64,000 nt of DNA from Oreohelix idahoensis (Eukaryota > Mollusca > Gastropoda > Stylommatophora > Oreohelicidae), in NCBI GenBank assembly GCA_024509875.1, contig JAMPIV010012152.1, forward strand, positions 729,792-793,791, in the 5' to 3' direction. Below, piece after piece: positions 1-11,265 of the stretch; position 1 is the first letter of the stretch, and each line of letters begins with the position of its first letter. A program made the translations under genes and the position numbers. The notes beneath the pieces are model-generated. The model was not told the origin of the DNA. It saw nothing but the letters and a program-made list of their open reading frames with translations, and did no database searches.

Positions 1-2049
1 AGACAGTGTGTTCGTATTTACGCCGGGACTTTGGTTAGTGTCCATTCAGGATAAAACTATTTGAAACAATTTCGGAAATAATACGTGAAGTCCAGTCGAA
101 CTAATCTCGGTATGTGACATGAATTATTGGACGTTATCAAGGTCTATATTTATTCTGAATCAGAACACTTGAACAGTTTTTTTAAATGGGAATTCACAAG
201 GATCAGGACTACGGATGGATCGTCATATCCAATGTTAATTAATTTTAACTTAGTTGAATTAATGGAAATTAAAATGAAATGTGAGAAAAGGATAGAAAAA
301 AAAATTAAATATGAAAAAAATGAAAGAAAGAAAAGAAAGCTCACACAATTCTTAGATAATATTCTTAGATATAATTATGAATTACATAATCATATTGCAT
401 ATTTGATAATTATGTTTATTATTTAGTTAGTTAAGTTAGATATGAATTAACCACTTAACACATATAATTAATGTCAAACACACACAACTAAGTTAAATTT
501 ATACTTTATTTTCTTTCTCTACTTTACTTCTCATTTGGTTTTTTTTTTTTTTTTTTTTTTTCTCATGACATCGTCTTTCATTTTCTTGATTAGATTTTCA
601 AGAACTTGATTCTTAATACACACTTAATATAATTAATTAGTTTAATTTTAATTAGTTAGATTAGTCTTGACATGACATTTCATTACGACAGACTTTAAGT
701 TAATTGAGTAATTAAATATCAACATTAGACATTTTCTTTTAGCTAATATAACATTTATGTATAACATGATCGTTAGTATATTATATGACAGTTAGTTAGT
801 CGACATGACCACGACACTGTTCTAGACAGAACATCGTAGGCCATATGTCGCATTTGTGTTAAATTCTTGAGATTATTCACTCAGATAGGTTTTCAAAAAA
901 AAAATCTATCGAATAGATTTTTTTCCCCCGGTGGACAGGGAATTGTTACGGTATTTTTATTGACGTCGTCTGCTAGAGGTTGGCAGCATGCAATTTTATT
1001 GGTTACAGCATTTAATATAATGTAAAATATTATTAGACTATTGAACGCCTTACACACGATCGAATTATGACGTGTTATCGTTGATAGGTCACGCACCGTG
1101 ACCAAGAGACGGGACCCTTTTTGTATGACCGTCGAGCTGTAAAGACGTGTCCTTATGTTATTCTAGTGTCGGGCATGGAGTGTCGCACAGTTATGTTGTA
1201 GTTCAGTATGGACATGGGTCAGTCCACTGTTATTATGAAAAGAGATGAAATGTTACAGGTTAGTAATTAACTAAACCTAGGACGGGATGAATTAACAGTC
1301 CATATTAGTGTATATTTGCCAGACGCATAATCTCATTGTCGGCCGTTGGGATCACCAACCGCGCGTACATATAGTTATGACGTTCTGCCTACAGTAATTC
1401 ATGGTATTCGGCAAGGACTGATTTGCAGATAGATCATATACGACGTAGGATCTAAATTGAATATGTATTTTCTTCATAACCAACATGTGTGGATTGTTTA
1501 TGTGTAAAACGGTATATTAAAATGTGTGGACTCGATAGAGGACTTATCAAATCGATTAACTTTTGGAATTCAACTATTATTATGTTCACAATGTTCTTCT
1601 CCCACCTTCGCGTGATTTACCAACAAGAGCACGATAAAAACCAATTGAATGAAAGAACAATGCAAATGGCCAGATATTAATAACTGATTTATTAATATTA
1701 CATGGACAATATTCTATAAGATATGACCCAGTGTTAACAGAAGAAAACATAATCCTCAACAGTTACGTTGACAGACACGAATCAATATAAAAATTCAATT
1801 AGTTGAGATAACACCTCTTCAAAATTGACGATGCGCAATTTATTACGAACTGTTACATAGCTCCATCAAGTATAATTATAGGTTCACGCCTAATGGCAAA
1901 GGCAGTAATGTGCAGTCTTCATAATGTCGTCAGGCAGTCCGTTCCGCTATGAAGACCCTGCCCTTGCATTCTCAAAAGTTTAATATATTAATACATTCGA
2001 CACAGTAATGAAAGCTACTTCCTGACATTCAAATAATGTAGCAACACCT
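1..2049. other. AT-rich DNA without a recognisable gene
   Basis: The stretch is very A+T-rich, with a T run at 539-561 and many short ATTAG/TTAGT-like words. The longest open frame (127-426 plus, 99 codons) is lysine/isoleucine-rich, has no motif I recognise and looks like chance. I see no LTR, RT, TIR or RNA signature. It could be an old, decayed element or plain intergenic DNA. Confidence 0.5.
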
Positions 2050-2070
2050 CAGGTGAGTATATTGATGTCC

Positions 2071-2091
2071 TTCTTCTTCTTCTTCTTCTTC
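2071..2091. repeat. (TTC)n microsatellite
   Basis: About seven TTC units. Several LINEs in this window end in (GAA)n, so this could be the tail of a minus-strand LINE. The 2.1-2.6 kb sequence next to it does not translate to any LINE protein I recognise. Confidence 0.6.
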
Positions 2092-2640
2092 GTTCATCTT
2101 GAAAAGGACGTTGGTTGCGTTGTGTCTGTTTACGCCATAGCTACGATATCTGCGCCTTTCGGCCGACACATCCGACTTCAGCACGGCATTTTTTGGGACC
2201 TGGTGTGCCTTCCCTCTTCGATCCCTATTCTCTCAGCCAGACTGCAGTGATGCAGCCTGTTTCCAGGACCACCACTTGGAGGGGGAGTAGGGTCTTGGTC
2301 AGCTCTGGTTCGCTGACCCTGACGCAAGCAGTCAAGCTATGGGTCGCTGACTGCATTCTCTATTGCTGCATCTTTGGGTCCCTATTGATGTCCTAGTGAT
2401 GGTAAAACTCAGAGAAAAGACAGTAGACTGCAGGAGCAAACAAATGTGTGACCTCTCGCATCAAAACACAATCGGCATTCCTCATGCAGACGACAAAACA
2501 AAACTTCTGCTTAAACTGGCGTCTGCTACCGTACCATATGAGTTTGACGTCATTTCCTTTACTAGCGAGTAATTCCATATTAAAATATAAGAAATGGAGT
2601 TCTGTCGAGCTTACTATACTACACACATAATCGTTATGAA
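2092..2640. other. Unclassified, locally GC-richer sequence
   Basis: This block is richer in G+C than its surroundings, which suggests an inserted repeat, possibly the untranslated end of a LINE given the TTC tract at its left. Short overlapping open frames on both strands (2115-2396, 2363-2572, 2393-2626) show no domain. No function is assigned. Confidence 0.3.
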
Positions 2641-2667
2641 TTTAATCATAACAACTTCCTATATAAG

Positions 2668-2862
2668 GTCTAGTATCGAGAGGTGGGGTGACCAGTTCCC
2701 TTCTTCGCTGCCTTTTCCTTCCCTAACTCAAATGCAAAGCCGGGTACCCTTTGCAGCTTGGTAGATTGAAGCGTGTCATTAACGTGAATCGAACCCAGCA
2801 CCTTTGCCGCGAGAAGTGGGCAGTAGAAACACAAACATCCAATCTCTTGACCTGGCACTGTA
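2668..2862 (-). mobile_element. tRNA-derived SINE, diverged copy
   Basis: Read on the minus strand, a B-box-like word (complement of 2784-2796, GGTTCGATTC type) is followed by a body containing GGGAACTGGTCACCC. The SINE at 47238-47459 shares the same B box and body. SINEs of this kind are transcribed by RNA polymerase III and moved by LINE proteins. The ends are fuzzy, no TSD was found, and this copy is older than the 47-kb one. Confidence 0.6.
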
Positions 2863-3189
2863 TACAATTTATCCTTGGTAAGCGGAGTTGATATTTATTT
2901 TTATTCTCAGCATCGAAATTCTTCCTATTTTGTGAGTCTCGCAACTTATCAAGCCAAAATCTTTGCAAGAAACTAATAGACGGTATATACTTTGTATCTG
3001 ACCTATTAACTTTTCCTGTTACTTATGTTTACCAGCCACCGTAGACGCAAACTACTCATCGCGACCCACATTATATTATTTTGTAAGATAAATACAAATA
3101 GCTTCTACAGGTCAAGGCCATTCATTTCTCTTGAGCTCCCCAATTAGCATATGACCTTCAACAAACACGTATCAAGTCCCACGACAATA

Positions 3190-3510
3190 TCTGTTGTACC
3201 TCAAGTTCTCTTCTCCCTGTGTTTTAGATCTAACTCTTCATTTTTTACCATGGAGATTCCACAGTAAGGACTGCCTTGTAATACTATCAACAGGTTTCCT
3301 CAAAGTGTACGCTATCCATAGCCAGCGTGTTCTTCTCATCTATTGTTGGCCTGGCACTTGTCTAGTTCTTGTCATCAATTCCACATTAGTGACCTCGTAC
3401 CATGTCAATCCTGCTATTCTACGCAATCATTCATTTGTGAAAATCTGTAGCTTCTGTGTTGTTCTAATGTTGCCTTCCATATTTCACAGCCATACATTAC
3501 TGAATTGACA
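3190..3510 (-). pseudogene. Decayed LINE fragment, RT C-terminal region
   Basis: Translated on the minus strand in shifting frames, the segment contains YGCEIWKAT, LRRIAGLTWYEVTN and RTRWLWI. This matches the C-terminal pattern of RTE-like and related non-LTR reverse transcriptases (YG-E-W, then LRRI---W---TN, then a GH/RW segment). It is broken by stops and frameshifts. Two other copies of the same region lie at 4070-4425 and 6205-6445. Confidence 0.55.
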
Positions 3511-4069
3511 TTTTGAGTTGAAGATCTTTATTTTTGTATTGGACTATTCCTGTGCAGTGTCCGTATGTATTTTATTATCATTCTAATTGCTATAATTTGT
3601 TCATAATAAGTTTTTAATACAACTAATACAGAAAACACTCTAATGACCTTTACTTTTGTTTCATATCGTTTCTTTAATTATTTTATGGAAATTTATTTTC
3701 CTAAATTATCCGGTACGTAAGCGTTGTTATCTATGTCATTTGGTTACACAGGGTAGAATTGTGAGTGATATGAAGAAACAGTTGTAGATTTATAAGAGAT
3801 AATGTGAATGGAACTATGCTATCATCATAGGCGTATCATGGAACAAGAAATAGTTTATCACTAATAACTTGGGTAGATTATCTCCAGGGAGATAATTCAT
3901 GCATCAATTGTATTGCTCAGCAGTTGTTTCCCTTTTATAGTACAGTCAATTTTGTGTTCACAATATTGAAGATTATGCTGGTTGGTATATACTGTATATA
4001 AGTATCGACATCACAACTTAGCTTCGAAAGGAACATAGGCTGTCATCAAACGTATGCCAAGACTTCCTG

Positions 4070-4425
4070 TCCCGTGTCATCAGCTAAAGGTCTTTCCATG
4101 TTTTCCTTATTACTTTTTTGAATGTCTCTTTTCCGTGTGTTCTTCGGCCACCTCTGCATCACTAACCTGGGAATTCTGTAACAGGGACTAACTTGTAATA
4201 CTATCCACAGGTTTCCTCAGTGTATGTACGGTACTACCTAAGGTCAGCGTCATCTTCTCATCTCTTGCTCCACTTGTCTGGTTCGTATCATCAGTTCTTG
4301 TCATACCAGTTGAAACTTTATATTCTACGTAAAGATCCATTTATAAAAGTCTTTAATTTCTAGGTGATCGTTTTTCGTTTTCGCCATTTTTCACAGCCAT
4401 ACGCCAGGACAGAATTGACATATGA
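4070..4425 (-). pseudogene. Decayed LINE fragment, same family as 3190-3510
   Basis: The plus strand repeats the landmarks of the 3.2-kb copy in the same order: a TTGTAATACTATC word, an AGGTTTCCTCA word, CTTCTCATCT and a final cluster around ATTCTACG. It is a second remnant of the same LINE C-terminal region, extending further into the 3' side (around 4070-4140, complement of a lysine/arginine-rich segment). It has no usable reading frame. Confidence 0.5.
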
Positions 4426-5180
4426 GTATACAAGTATGTTGGTTGTCATATACTATATTCAAGTATAACGCTTACAGAGATTATCTCCACAGAAACAGCC
4501 AATCAGTTGTATCGAAGTCATGAATATCTGCAAATGTCGACAGTGACAAGAAAGAGCTGAATTTAGTTTGTGATATTTAAAAATTGTGCTGCTTTTGTTT
4601 TCTGGATATTGAAAGTAAATGAAATAGTTTTTGTTGATAATAGTAACGATGTATGTCTAAAGGGGAAAGTGGCGATGAAGATGCTGACATATCAATTGAC
4701 AGTCTAGTTTTTATATTTGGGTAAAAACATTATGGACACTCTGACCTTCATTCATTAATTTCCCATTATGGTCATTATGAAGCATAGAGACAACAATACA
4801 GCTGGTCCACTTGCGAAAAACCTGCATCTAAACATTCATATGTTTCTGTACATGTTTTTTTTTCTTCACATGTAGCAATATGTTTTATATGATGACATTG
4901 CTAACCCCCTTCATCAACTCATATTACGAGTAGTTGCCCCTTACGATTGCCTGAGGAAGTTGTATTATTGTTGTCTCCCCTGAGACCCCTATTAAGCACA
5001 CCGTGACCTTTGTGATGTGCAAATGAGAGAAACATATTCTATTGTTGTTGTTTTTGTTAAAGTTGTTTGGATTGGTCATTGAAAGTTGATGTACCTACGG
5101 CTGAATGCAATGTGAACTTGTATTTGTTGAAGCTGAAGAAGAGATAGTGTTGGTGATGGCGTAACAGAGATTTTGGGTCG
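4426..5180. other. AT-rich spacer, nothing recognised
   Basis: No open frame of note, no inverted repeat and no match to other elements in this window. The right part merges into the degenerate start of the minisatellite. Confidence 0.5.
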
Positions 5181-5189
5181 TTTATGTTG

Positions 5190-6010
5190 AAACACAGGTA
5201 AGTGTTGGTGATAGTGTAATGAAAATAGTTGTGTTGTTGATGATGTAAGAGAGATACATGATGTTGATGATGTAAGAGATATAAATGTTGTTGATGATGT
5301 AATAGAGATACATGATGTTCATGATGTAAGAGAGATATTTGTGTTGCTGATGATGTAAGAGAGCTAAATGATGTTGATGAAGTGAGAAAGATAGGTGTGT
5401 TGCTGATGATGTAAGAGAGATAAATGTTGTTGATGATGTAAGAGAGATAAATGTTGTTGATAAAGTAAGAGAGATACATGTTGTTGATGATGTGAGAAAG
5501 ATAGGTGTTGCTGATAATGTAAGAGAGATAAATGTTGTTGATAATGTAAGAGAGATAGTTGTGTTGTTGATGATGTAAGAGAGACAAATGTTATTGATGA
5601 TGTAAAAGAGATAAATGTTGTTGATGATGTAAGAGAGATAAATGTTCCTGATGATGTAAGAGAGATAAATATTGCTGATGATGTAAGAGAGATAAAGGTT
5701 CTTGATAATGTAAGAGAGATAAATGTTCATGATGATGTAAGAGAGATAAAAGTTCCTGATGATGTAAGAGAGATAAATATTGCTGATGATGTAAGAGAGA
5801 TAATTGTTCCTGATGATGTAAGAGAGATAAATGTTCCTGATGATGTAAGAGAGATAAATGTTCCTGATGATGTAAGAGAGATAAATGTTCATGATGATGT
5901 AAGAGAGATAAATGTTCCTGATGATGTAAGAGATATACATATTGCTGATGATGTAAGAGAGATAAATGTTGTTGATGGTGTAACAGAGATAGTTATACTA
6001 CTGACGATGT
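5190..6010. repeat. 27-bp minisatellite array
   Basis: About 28-30 imperfect head-to-tail copies of a 27-bp unit containing GATGATGTAAGAGAGATAAA. The third of the unit before GATGATG varies most (TGTTCC, TGTTGT, TGTTCA, TATTGC). Because 27 is a multiple of three, the minus strand stays open for long runs (5182-5940 and 5057-5587), giving repeats of the type YIISNIYLS. The composition and strict periodicity mark these as array artefacts, not genes. Copies are most regular at 5600-5960 and decay at both ends. Confidence 0.9.
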
Positions 6011-6204
6011 AACAGAAATGCTTCTATTGTTGTGATGTTACAAAGATTATTTCGAGTTTGGTGGTGAAATAGAGAATTATTTCATTAGTGCTGTTTCAAC
6101 ATAGACTGATGTGTTGTTTATAAGGTAACAGCAATAGTTCTGTTGTTGATCAAATTCAAAGTATTGAGAATTAATGTAACAGCTGCTCTAATCCATGACA
6201 ATAA

Positions 6205-6445
6205 CATGAACAGATCCTCTCAATGTGTGCCCACTTCATCGGAAGCGTCTACATCTCATCTCTTGTTCCACTGACGATTCCCTTGTTCTTGTCATCAGTT
6301 CCACGTTCGTAATCTTGTCACGCCATTTTAATCTTTCTATTCTACGCAAGCACCTATTTATGAATGTCTGTAACTTTTTAGTTGTTGTTTTTGTTGTTAT
6401 TCATATTTCAGAGCCATACAATAGGACTGATTGTCTTCTGCCAGT
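6205..6445 (-). pseudogene. Decayed LINE fragment, same family as 3190-3510
   Basis: Third copy of the LINE C-terminal region seen at 3.2 and 4.1 kb. It shares the TCTTGTCATCAGTTCCAC-type word and ATTCTACGCAA, ending near a CATATTTCAGAGCCATAC word. It is truncated on its left relative to the 3.2-kb copy. The three remnants bracket the minisatellite, so this neighbourhood may have arisen partly by duplication. Confidence 0.5.
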
Positions 6446-6555
6446 AACCTGTTTTATTTTCTTTTATTAGTTTATCGATATTTACTTTTGGTTTTATCCA
6501 TTTCATAACTAGGTTTGTAAACATACACATGCACTCTAAGTCTTGTTGATGTCAT

Positions 6556-6676
6556 AGTGTCAAGCTATCTGTTATCTTTTCTCTCTGTCTCAAGTCTCAT
6601 ATTTCTGTCACCTTTCGTATACTTAATGATAACCCATCAGCGATTGAAAGGGATATTCATAATCATCGTAAAAAAA
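6556..6676. repeat. Dispersed repeat copy 1
   Basis: About 120 bp that recurs at 8056-8180, with part of it at 22940-22995. Landmarks are CATAGTGTCAAGCTAT, CAAGTCTCATAT, AACCCATCAGCG and GATATT near the end, followed by an A-rich stretch. It has no coding content. It may be the end of an unclassified element. Confidence 0.6.
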
Positions 6677-7692
6677 AAAAACATATATAAAAATAAACAT
6701 TTTCATTTATGTTAATTTAATAGTCTGAACTCCAAAGCACATAACGGTAGTTCCGCGGCTATCTAAACCAAATAAAAGTTGAAGCACTAATAACACTTTA
6801 TAACGTACGATCAAACCAGTGTCACAGTCACCCTGTCTAATCTGATCATTTTCAGTTAAAGCCACAATACAAGGTGGCACTTACAAAACATGAACCAACA
6901 AATGTTATCATAAGATTGTAATAAATATAAACATGCATGTTATATAATGCGCTAAATATAAGGTTGCTCGTGGAACTGGCAGCCTCCTCATGTAAAACCA
7001 ACTGCCACATTAACTACCGCTATACGATCATATGACTGCTTGCTGCCGGCGTTCTACCTGGGATCAGCTATAGTGTTGCTTCCATGCTCCGTAAGAAGCG
7101 CTCAGGAAAATGATGATGATGGGCAGTGGCGTACTAAGGGGGTACGAGGGGGCGGTCCGCCCCGGGTGACGGCCAGGAACAGGGTGCCATCCGACACTAT
7201 TATGATAGTACTTACTGTTTAAAATATTCTTGCAAGTGTGTCTCTATGTGGAGGAGGGTGCCAATGGTAAGATCCACCGCGTGTGCTACATACTTTAGGG
7301 GCGCCTCTGATGATGGGTAATCATAATGTAACGCAAACGTCTGCAAGCCGTGAGTCATTGTGAATTTATTACAGCTACAACTGAGGTCTATATTTAAGAT
7401 TTATGTTAATTACAAACCGACTTTATAGGTCTCAATCCTTCCATGTTTTCTCGTTTTTTAACTTTCCCCGATGTCTGGTTTACGTATTAAATATAATTTC
7501 ACTTACCATTCTAACCATGCCACGGTTCCCCCAGTCAACGGCTGCAGGCGCAGGCGATAATGTTTCTCTTTTATCTCAATTTTGTACGCGCTCAGATCCG
7601 CCCTTTGATAATTCAGTGCATGGAACGAGTGGTTTACAGATAAGTTTTAAATAAGTATTACTTACAGAACAAAAATATAATTAAAAAAAACA
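6677..7692. other. Non-coding spacer with a hAT-like terminus word
   Basis: No gene is seen. At 7124 the sequence CAGTGGCGTACTAAGG resembles the CAG-starting terminal repeats of non-autonomous hAT-type DNA transposons. I could not find its partner end or an 8-bp TSD, so it is noted only as a possible broken terminus. Confidence 0.3.
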
Positions 7693-7809
7693 AAAACTCA
7701 ATAACAGTTGAGTCAAGACTGTAAATAAAGTAAAACTCAATAACAATTAAGTCAAGACTGTAAATAAAGTAAAACTCAATAACAATTAAGTCAAGACTGT
7801 AATTAAAAT
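7693..7809. repeat. Three tandem 39-bp units
   Basis: Three head-to-tail copies beginning AAAACTCAATAAC at 7693, 7732 and 7771, with only a few substitutions. This is a small local tandem duplication without coding content. Confidence 0.9.
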
Positions 7810-8055
7810 AAGTCATACGTTGGTTTTAGTGTTTTCTTATAAAAGATTTCCATTGTATGTTTTGGCCTGGATGAATTGTATCGCAGCTAAAGAAAAGTTA
7901 AGTATCGATATCTTGATGAAACAATACTGTCTCTCCCCCTCCTCTCCCACACTTCGGCGCTTCTTTGCCCTCAGCCCCTAAGGTGGTCGCCCGGGTGCCC
8001 ATGTCGTAAGGCCGGCTCTGCATGCGCTCTATCAGTTTTGTTGTTAATATGTTAG
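7810..8055. other. Spacer with a possible hAT-type right end
   Basis: The GC-rich block at about 7960-8020 ends in GGCCGGCTCTG, the complement of a CAG-starting terminal repeat. No matching left end was found. There is no coding signal. Confidence 0.3.
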
Positions 8056-8180
8056 GATACCATAGTGTCAAGCTATATATTATCTTTCCTCTATATGTCA
8101 AGTCTCATATTCATATCACCTTTTATACCTAATTATAACCCATCAGCGGTTGAACAGGATATTTCTAATCATCAAGTTAA
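8056..8180. repeat. Dispersed repeat copy 2
   Basis: Diverged copy of 6556-6676 in the same orientation, sharing CATAGTGTCAAGCTAT, CAAGTCTCATAT and AACCCATCAGCGGTTGAA, and again followed by an A-rich tract. Confidence 0.6.
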
Positions 8181-8685
8181 ATAAAAAATACATATATGCC
8201 GTTCACAAATAATTTAGGAAAACCCAGAAATAAAACACTGGTGACAAAATGTTCGGCAAGACCACGCCAGAATCATAAATTTCCTCAGCTAATTATAAAC
8301 ATGCTTGGACAACATGGATACAATGTGGTTTACATATCTGGACGAGATTAAAGCCTTATCAATAAAAACATGACAGACAGACTGTATGAAATTTAAAAGA
8401 AAATGTCAGAGACACAGACAACAAACAATATTAGTTAATTCTGCTCCCTAACGGACAAACAAAATTCAAACAGGGATAAATGAAAATAAAGCTTTTATTA
8501 GCAATATCATAAGTGCCAAGTAATCCAAAGTAAAAATCAAAACGTGTAAATCCGATCTATTTTAAAACAGCAACGTCACCAATCTGTAGGCGATAGTGAT
8601 GTACTGGAAGCTGACCTGTGACTTTACGCACATTAACATTGTTTCTGTAAGCCCCAAGTTACAGTCGACATTCTGGAAAAAAAAG
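8181..8685. other. AT-rich spacer, nothing recognised
   Basis: No open frame, motif or repeat structure that I can support. Confidence 0.5.
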
Positions 8686-9075
8686 TGAAGGTAGGTTGAC
8701 AGTGTGTGAATGTGATAGACCAACTATAAACTATTCATAGAACTATCAAACAAAAATATTTAAGAACAACAGACACTAATGGGTTCTGTATTATACTTGG
8801 TAAAATTAAGAGCAATACACCTGTGGTAGGGAAATATTTCACAAGAAAACATTAGTTCTATTAAACAGGCATTGGGAAAGTATACAACCTGGTCTCACAC
8901 CTATTTTTATGTTTATATATGGTGAGTAATTTCTGCCAATTCTTACTGTAGGCATTTTCGCAACATATATGCAAAAAATGTACAAGGTAAATTGTCAGTG
9001 TTTGAATGTGATAGAACTACAATCAACTATTCATAGAACGTTCAAAGAAAAATAATTAAGAAAAACTGACGCTGT
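8686..9075. repeat. Pair of diverged ~95-bp direct repeats
   Basis: The segments 8686-8785 and 8978-9075 share GTGTGAATGTGATAGA-like, CTATTCATAGAAC and AAAATA-TTAAGAA words in the same order, about 290 bp apart. They may be remnants of two short terminal repeats or a local duplication. I see no protein between them. Confidence 0.5.
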
Positions 9076-9154
9076 TAAAAAAAAAATGCAAAGAAAACAG
9101 ACTTTCTTCTTCTAGTTTACACGTCATCCTTCTTGTGTTTCAGAGTCTGTTAAA

Positions 9155-9174
9155 CCCCCCCCCCCCCCCCCCCC
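9155..9174. repeat. C20 homopolymer
   Basis: Twenty consecutive C residues in otherwise AT-rich DNA. Length variation and sequencing error are both likely here. Confidence 0.9.
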
Positions 9175-9818
9175 GCTTCACCGTTTAATAAGCTTGTTTT
9201 AACCACTTGCAGCGTGTCTCTTATACCAGAGGTTCTCAAGTTAAAAAAAGTTCAGTTTTTGTAAATCTGACCACATAAGCAGGATTTTGTAACACATGGG
9301 TTAAGGCTGTATCATTATATTATTAGAGAATTGCCTTATCGGTAGAGTCATGTTCTATCTTTTCCCACCAAAACTGCAATCCGTTCATTGCGCATTCCGG
9401 CCGGGAGTGAATTGCGCGCATGTAAAACAACGTGCTAATGCACGTTTTCATGTCGTTTGGCGAGATGTTTTGTAAAATAAATATTTCTGCCTTTGCTGGA
9501 ATTCCTCCATTTATGTTAAACAGTTTTGGTAAGTATGAATAAGTATCGCCTTCATGTATTTATATATTTAGCTAGTGAAGTCTCATTGCTTATCAATGTG
9601 CCACCAATGAGGGCACTTCGTGCCACTGTTTCCGTGTTTCTGTACTTCAGAAGCGCATGGAAATGAGCGAAGTGACCAACAGAGAATTTAGTGACGTCAT
9701 CAGGGTAAGCAGCAGAAAACGAACAACATAATTATTTATGTTAAGTGACGTACTCGTTATTATTTTAGTATGTGCGAAGAGAAAATAGAAAACACGTGAC
9801 ATACTTCGTGGTCCCTTG
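9175..9818. other. Non-coding spacer
   Basis: No open frame above background and no element signature. It ends at the left TSD of the hAT-like MITE. Confidence 0.5.
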
Positions 9819-10140
9819 CAGGGCTGGATTTAGGCATAAGCTAAACAACCTACATCTTAGAGCCTCCACAGTCTCAAGGGACCTCTCTAACAGTGGTGTA
9901 GCGAGGTGAAGGGAGGAGGGGGCACTTCGCGGCACACAAATTTATAGAAATAGAGTGCAATTGCCGCATATTTTTAAAGCTCTAATGGAGCAACCCTTCC
10001 TCAAACCACGCAAAGATTGGTTATGCAGCTTGGTGGCATTGTTTCCTAATTCAGTTATTACACGGCCTTATACTGTTACCAATTGCCAAATAGAGAACTT
10101 CCTAAAGCTTACAGTCTCATCATGTCTAAATCCGGCCCTG
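9819..10140. mobile_element. hAT-like non-autonomous element (MITE)
   Basis: The left end CAGGGCTGGATTTAG is matched in inverted orientation by the right end CTAAATCCGGCCCTG. The flanking octamers are GTCCCTTG (9811-9818) and CTCCTTTG (10141-10148), agreeing at 6 of 8 positions. A CAG-starting terminal repeat plus an 8-bp TSD is the hAT superfamily signature. The 322-bp interior encodes nothing. A second CAGTGGTGTAGCGAGG word at about 9893 may be the end of another element inserted inside it. Confidence 0.65.
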
Positions 10141-10178
10141 CTCCTTTGTAGTGTTTTTTTTTTATTGCAACGCTCCAA

Positions 10179-10381
10179 GCATGGGAAACAAAGAGCCAGG
10201 GATCCAGACCCCCAGGACGACCCAGAGTCCGCTGGGAGGACAACATTAGACAATCTTTGAAGGACTGAGGACTAGAATGGAACCAGGCAAGAAGGAAGAC
10301 AGTCGATTGGATAGTCTGGCGCTCTCTCTCCCAAACCTCTACACCTCACGGTAGAAGGGGAACGACTAAGTAAGTAAGCAT
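10179..10381 (+). mobile_element. 5'-truncated LINE C 3' end
   Basis: The segment matches the 3' end of the LINE C copy at 19813-22351 in plus orientation. It encodes the C-terminal GRPRVRWEDNIRQSL-like residues, then a short 3' UTR and a (TAAG)n tail. It is flanked by CGCTCCAA at 10171-10178 and 10382-10389, an 8-bp TSD typical of target-primed reverse transcription. Confidence 0.85.
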
Positions 10382-10389
10382 CGCTCCAA

Positions 10390-11128
10390 TACATTACACA
10401 GGTTTAGAACCTCTGCATTTCACAATCCCAGCGGAAAGACCCATTGAGATATTTACTAATCTAAGGATCACTGTGTAAACGGAAAGTACACAAGAATAGC
10501 AGACGGTTTTTCCGCTTCGATGATGCGTAGGCTTTATCTGACAAGAGAGAAATTGTTTACTGTTATTTAATCCGCTGTGTTTATGACCATTGGCTGAACA
10601 TGCTACACATTTAATGGAGTTGTGACATAAAAATATGATGAACTTCATTGATTAAAGGATGAGTTTACAAGAACAAAGTTCCATTAAGCGACACAAGGCA
10701 GGTTCCAAACATTATCAGAAATAGGCGTCTACTTGCTGGACATTTTTGTTGTATTTGTTAAACAATAAAGAATTATTATAATTATGTTGCTGCAGAATCA
10801 AAGCTTTAGAAGAAATCGCTCTGGTTTTTAAGCTTCCAAAAATATGAAACAAAAACAAACAAACAAACAACAAAGAGAACCAGATACTCCACGGGGTCCC
10901 AGCACTAATTGGTCCCAGGAAAAAGTGATTGGTATAAGGACCCTTGCCTTTATATGCATTCTTAAATGCATTTATATGCGATAACTCATCTGCATTTTCA
11001 GTTACTTTTTATAGCAGAGTTCTGTGGCGAGTTTTTATTTCCTTCTATGCTGTCGTTCAGGCCTTGCTTTCACGGATGTAACATAATGGTAGTATTTAGC
11101 AAATACTTACCTGTGCTCCCGAGGAAGT
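10390..11128. other. Spacer, nothing recognised
   Basis: No supported feature. Short open frames on either strand lack motifs. Confidence 0.5.
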
Positions 11129-11265
11129 TCCATTCTAATAGCTTGGATACTTTCACATGTTGGCGTCGAAGGAAATGAAAAGGTGGATACAGAAGCTAAG
11201 AAAAGTAGAAATAATAGAAACCAAATAAATGTGGGGATGAGAAAACAGAGATTAAAAGCTTAATT
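11129..11265 (+). pseudogene. RNase H remnant of a LINE
   Basis: From 11129 the plus strand reads ILIAWILSHVGVEGNEKVD followed by TEAKK. This matches the C-terminal half of LINE-type RNase H domains, where SHVG-GNE-AD carries the conserved His and the last catalytic Asp. The frame then runs into a stop near 11262. No RT is found upstream, so it is a small orphan piece of an R1-, I- or CR1-type LINE. Its sequence is distinct from the I-type LINE at 40.7-46.7 kb (PSHCGIPGNERAD). Confidence 0.6.

Noticed and set aside
5057..5940. Long minus-strand open frames (176 and 252 codons)
   Set aside because: They lie wholly in the 27-bp minisatellite and consist of the same nine-residue repeat; the period, a multiple of three, keeps the frame open by chance.
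5190..6010. CRISPR-like repeat array
   Set aside because: Units are contiguous with no unique spacers, there are no cas genes, and the DNA is clearly eukaryotic.
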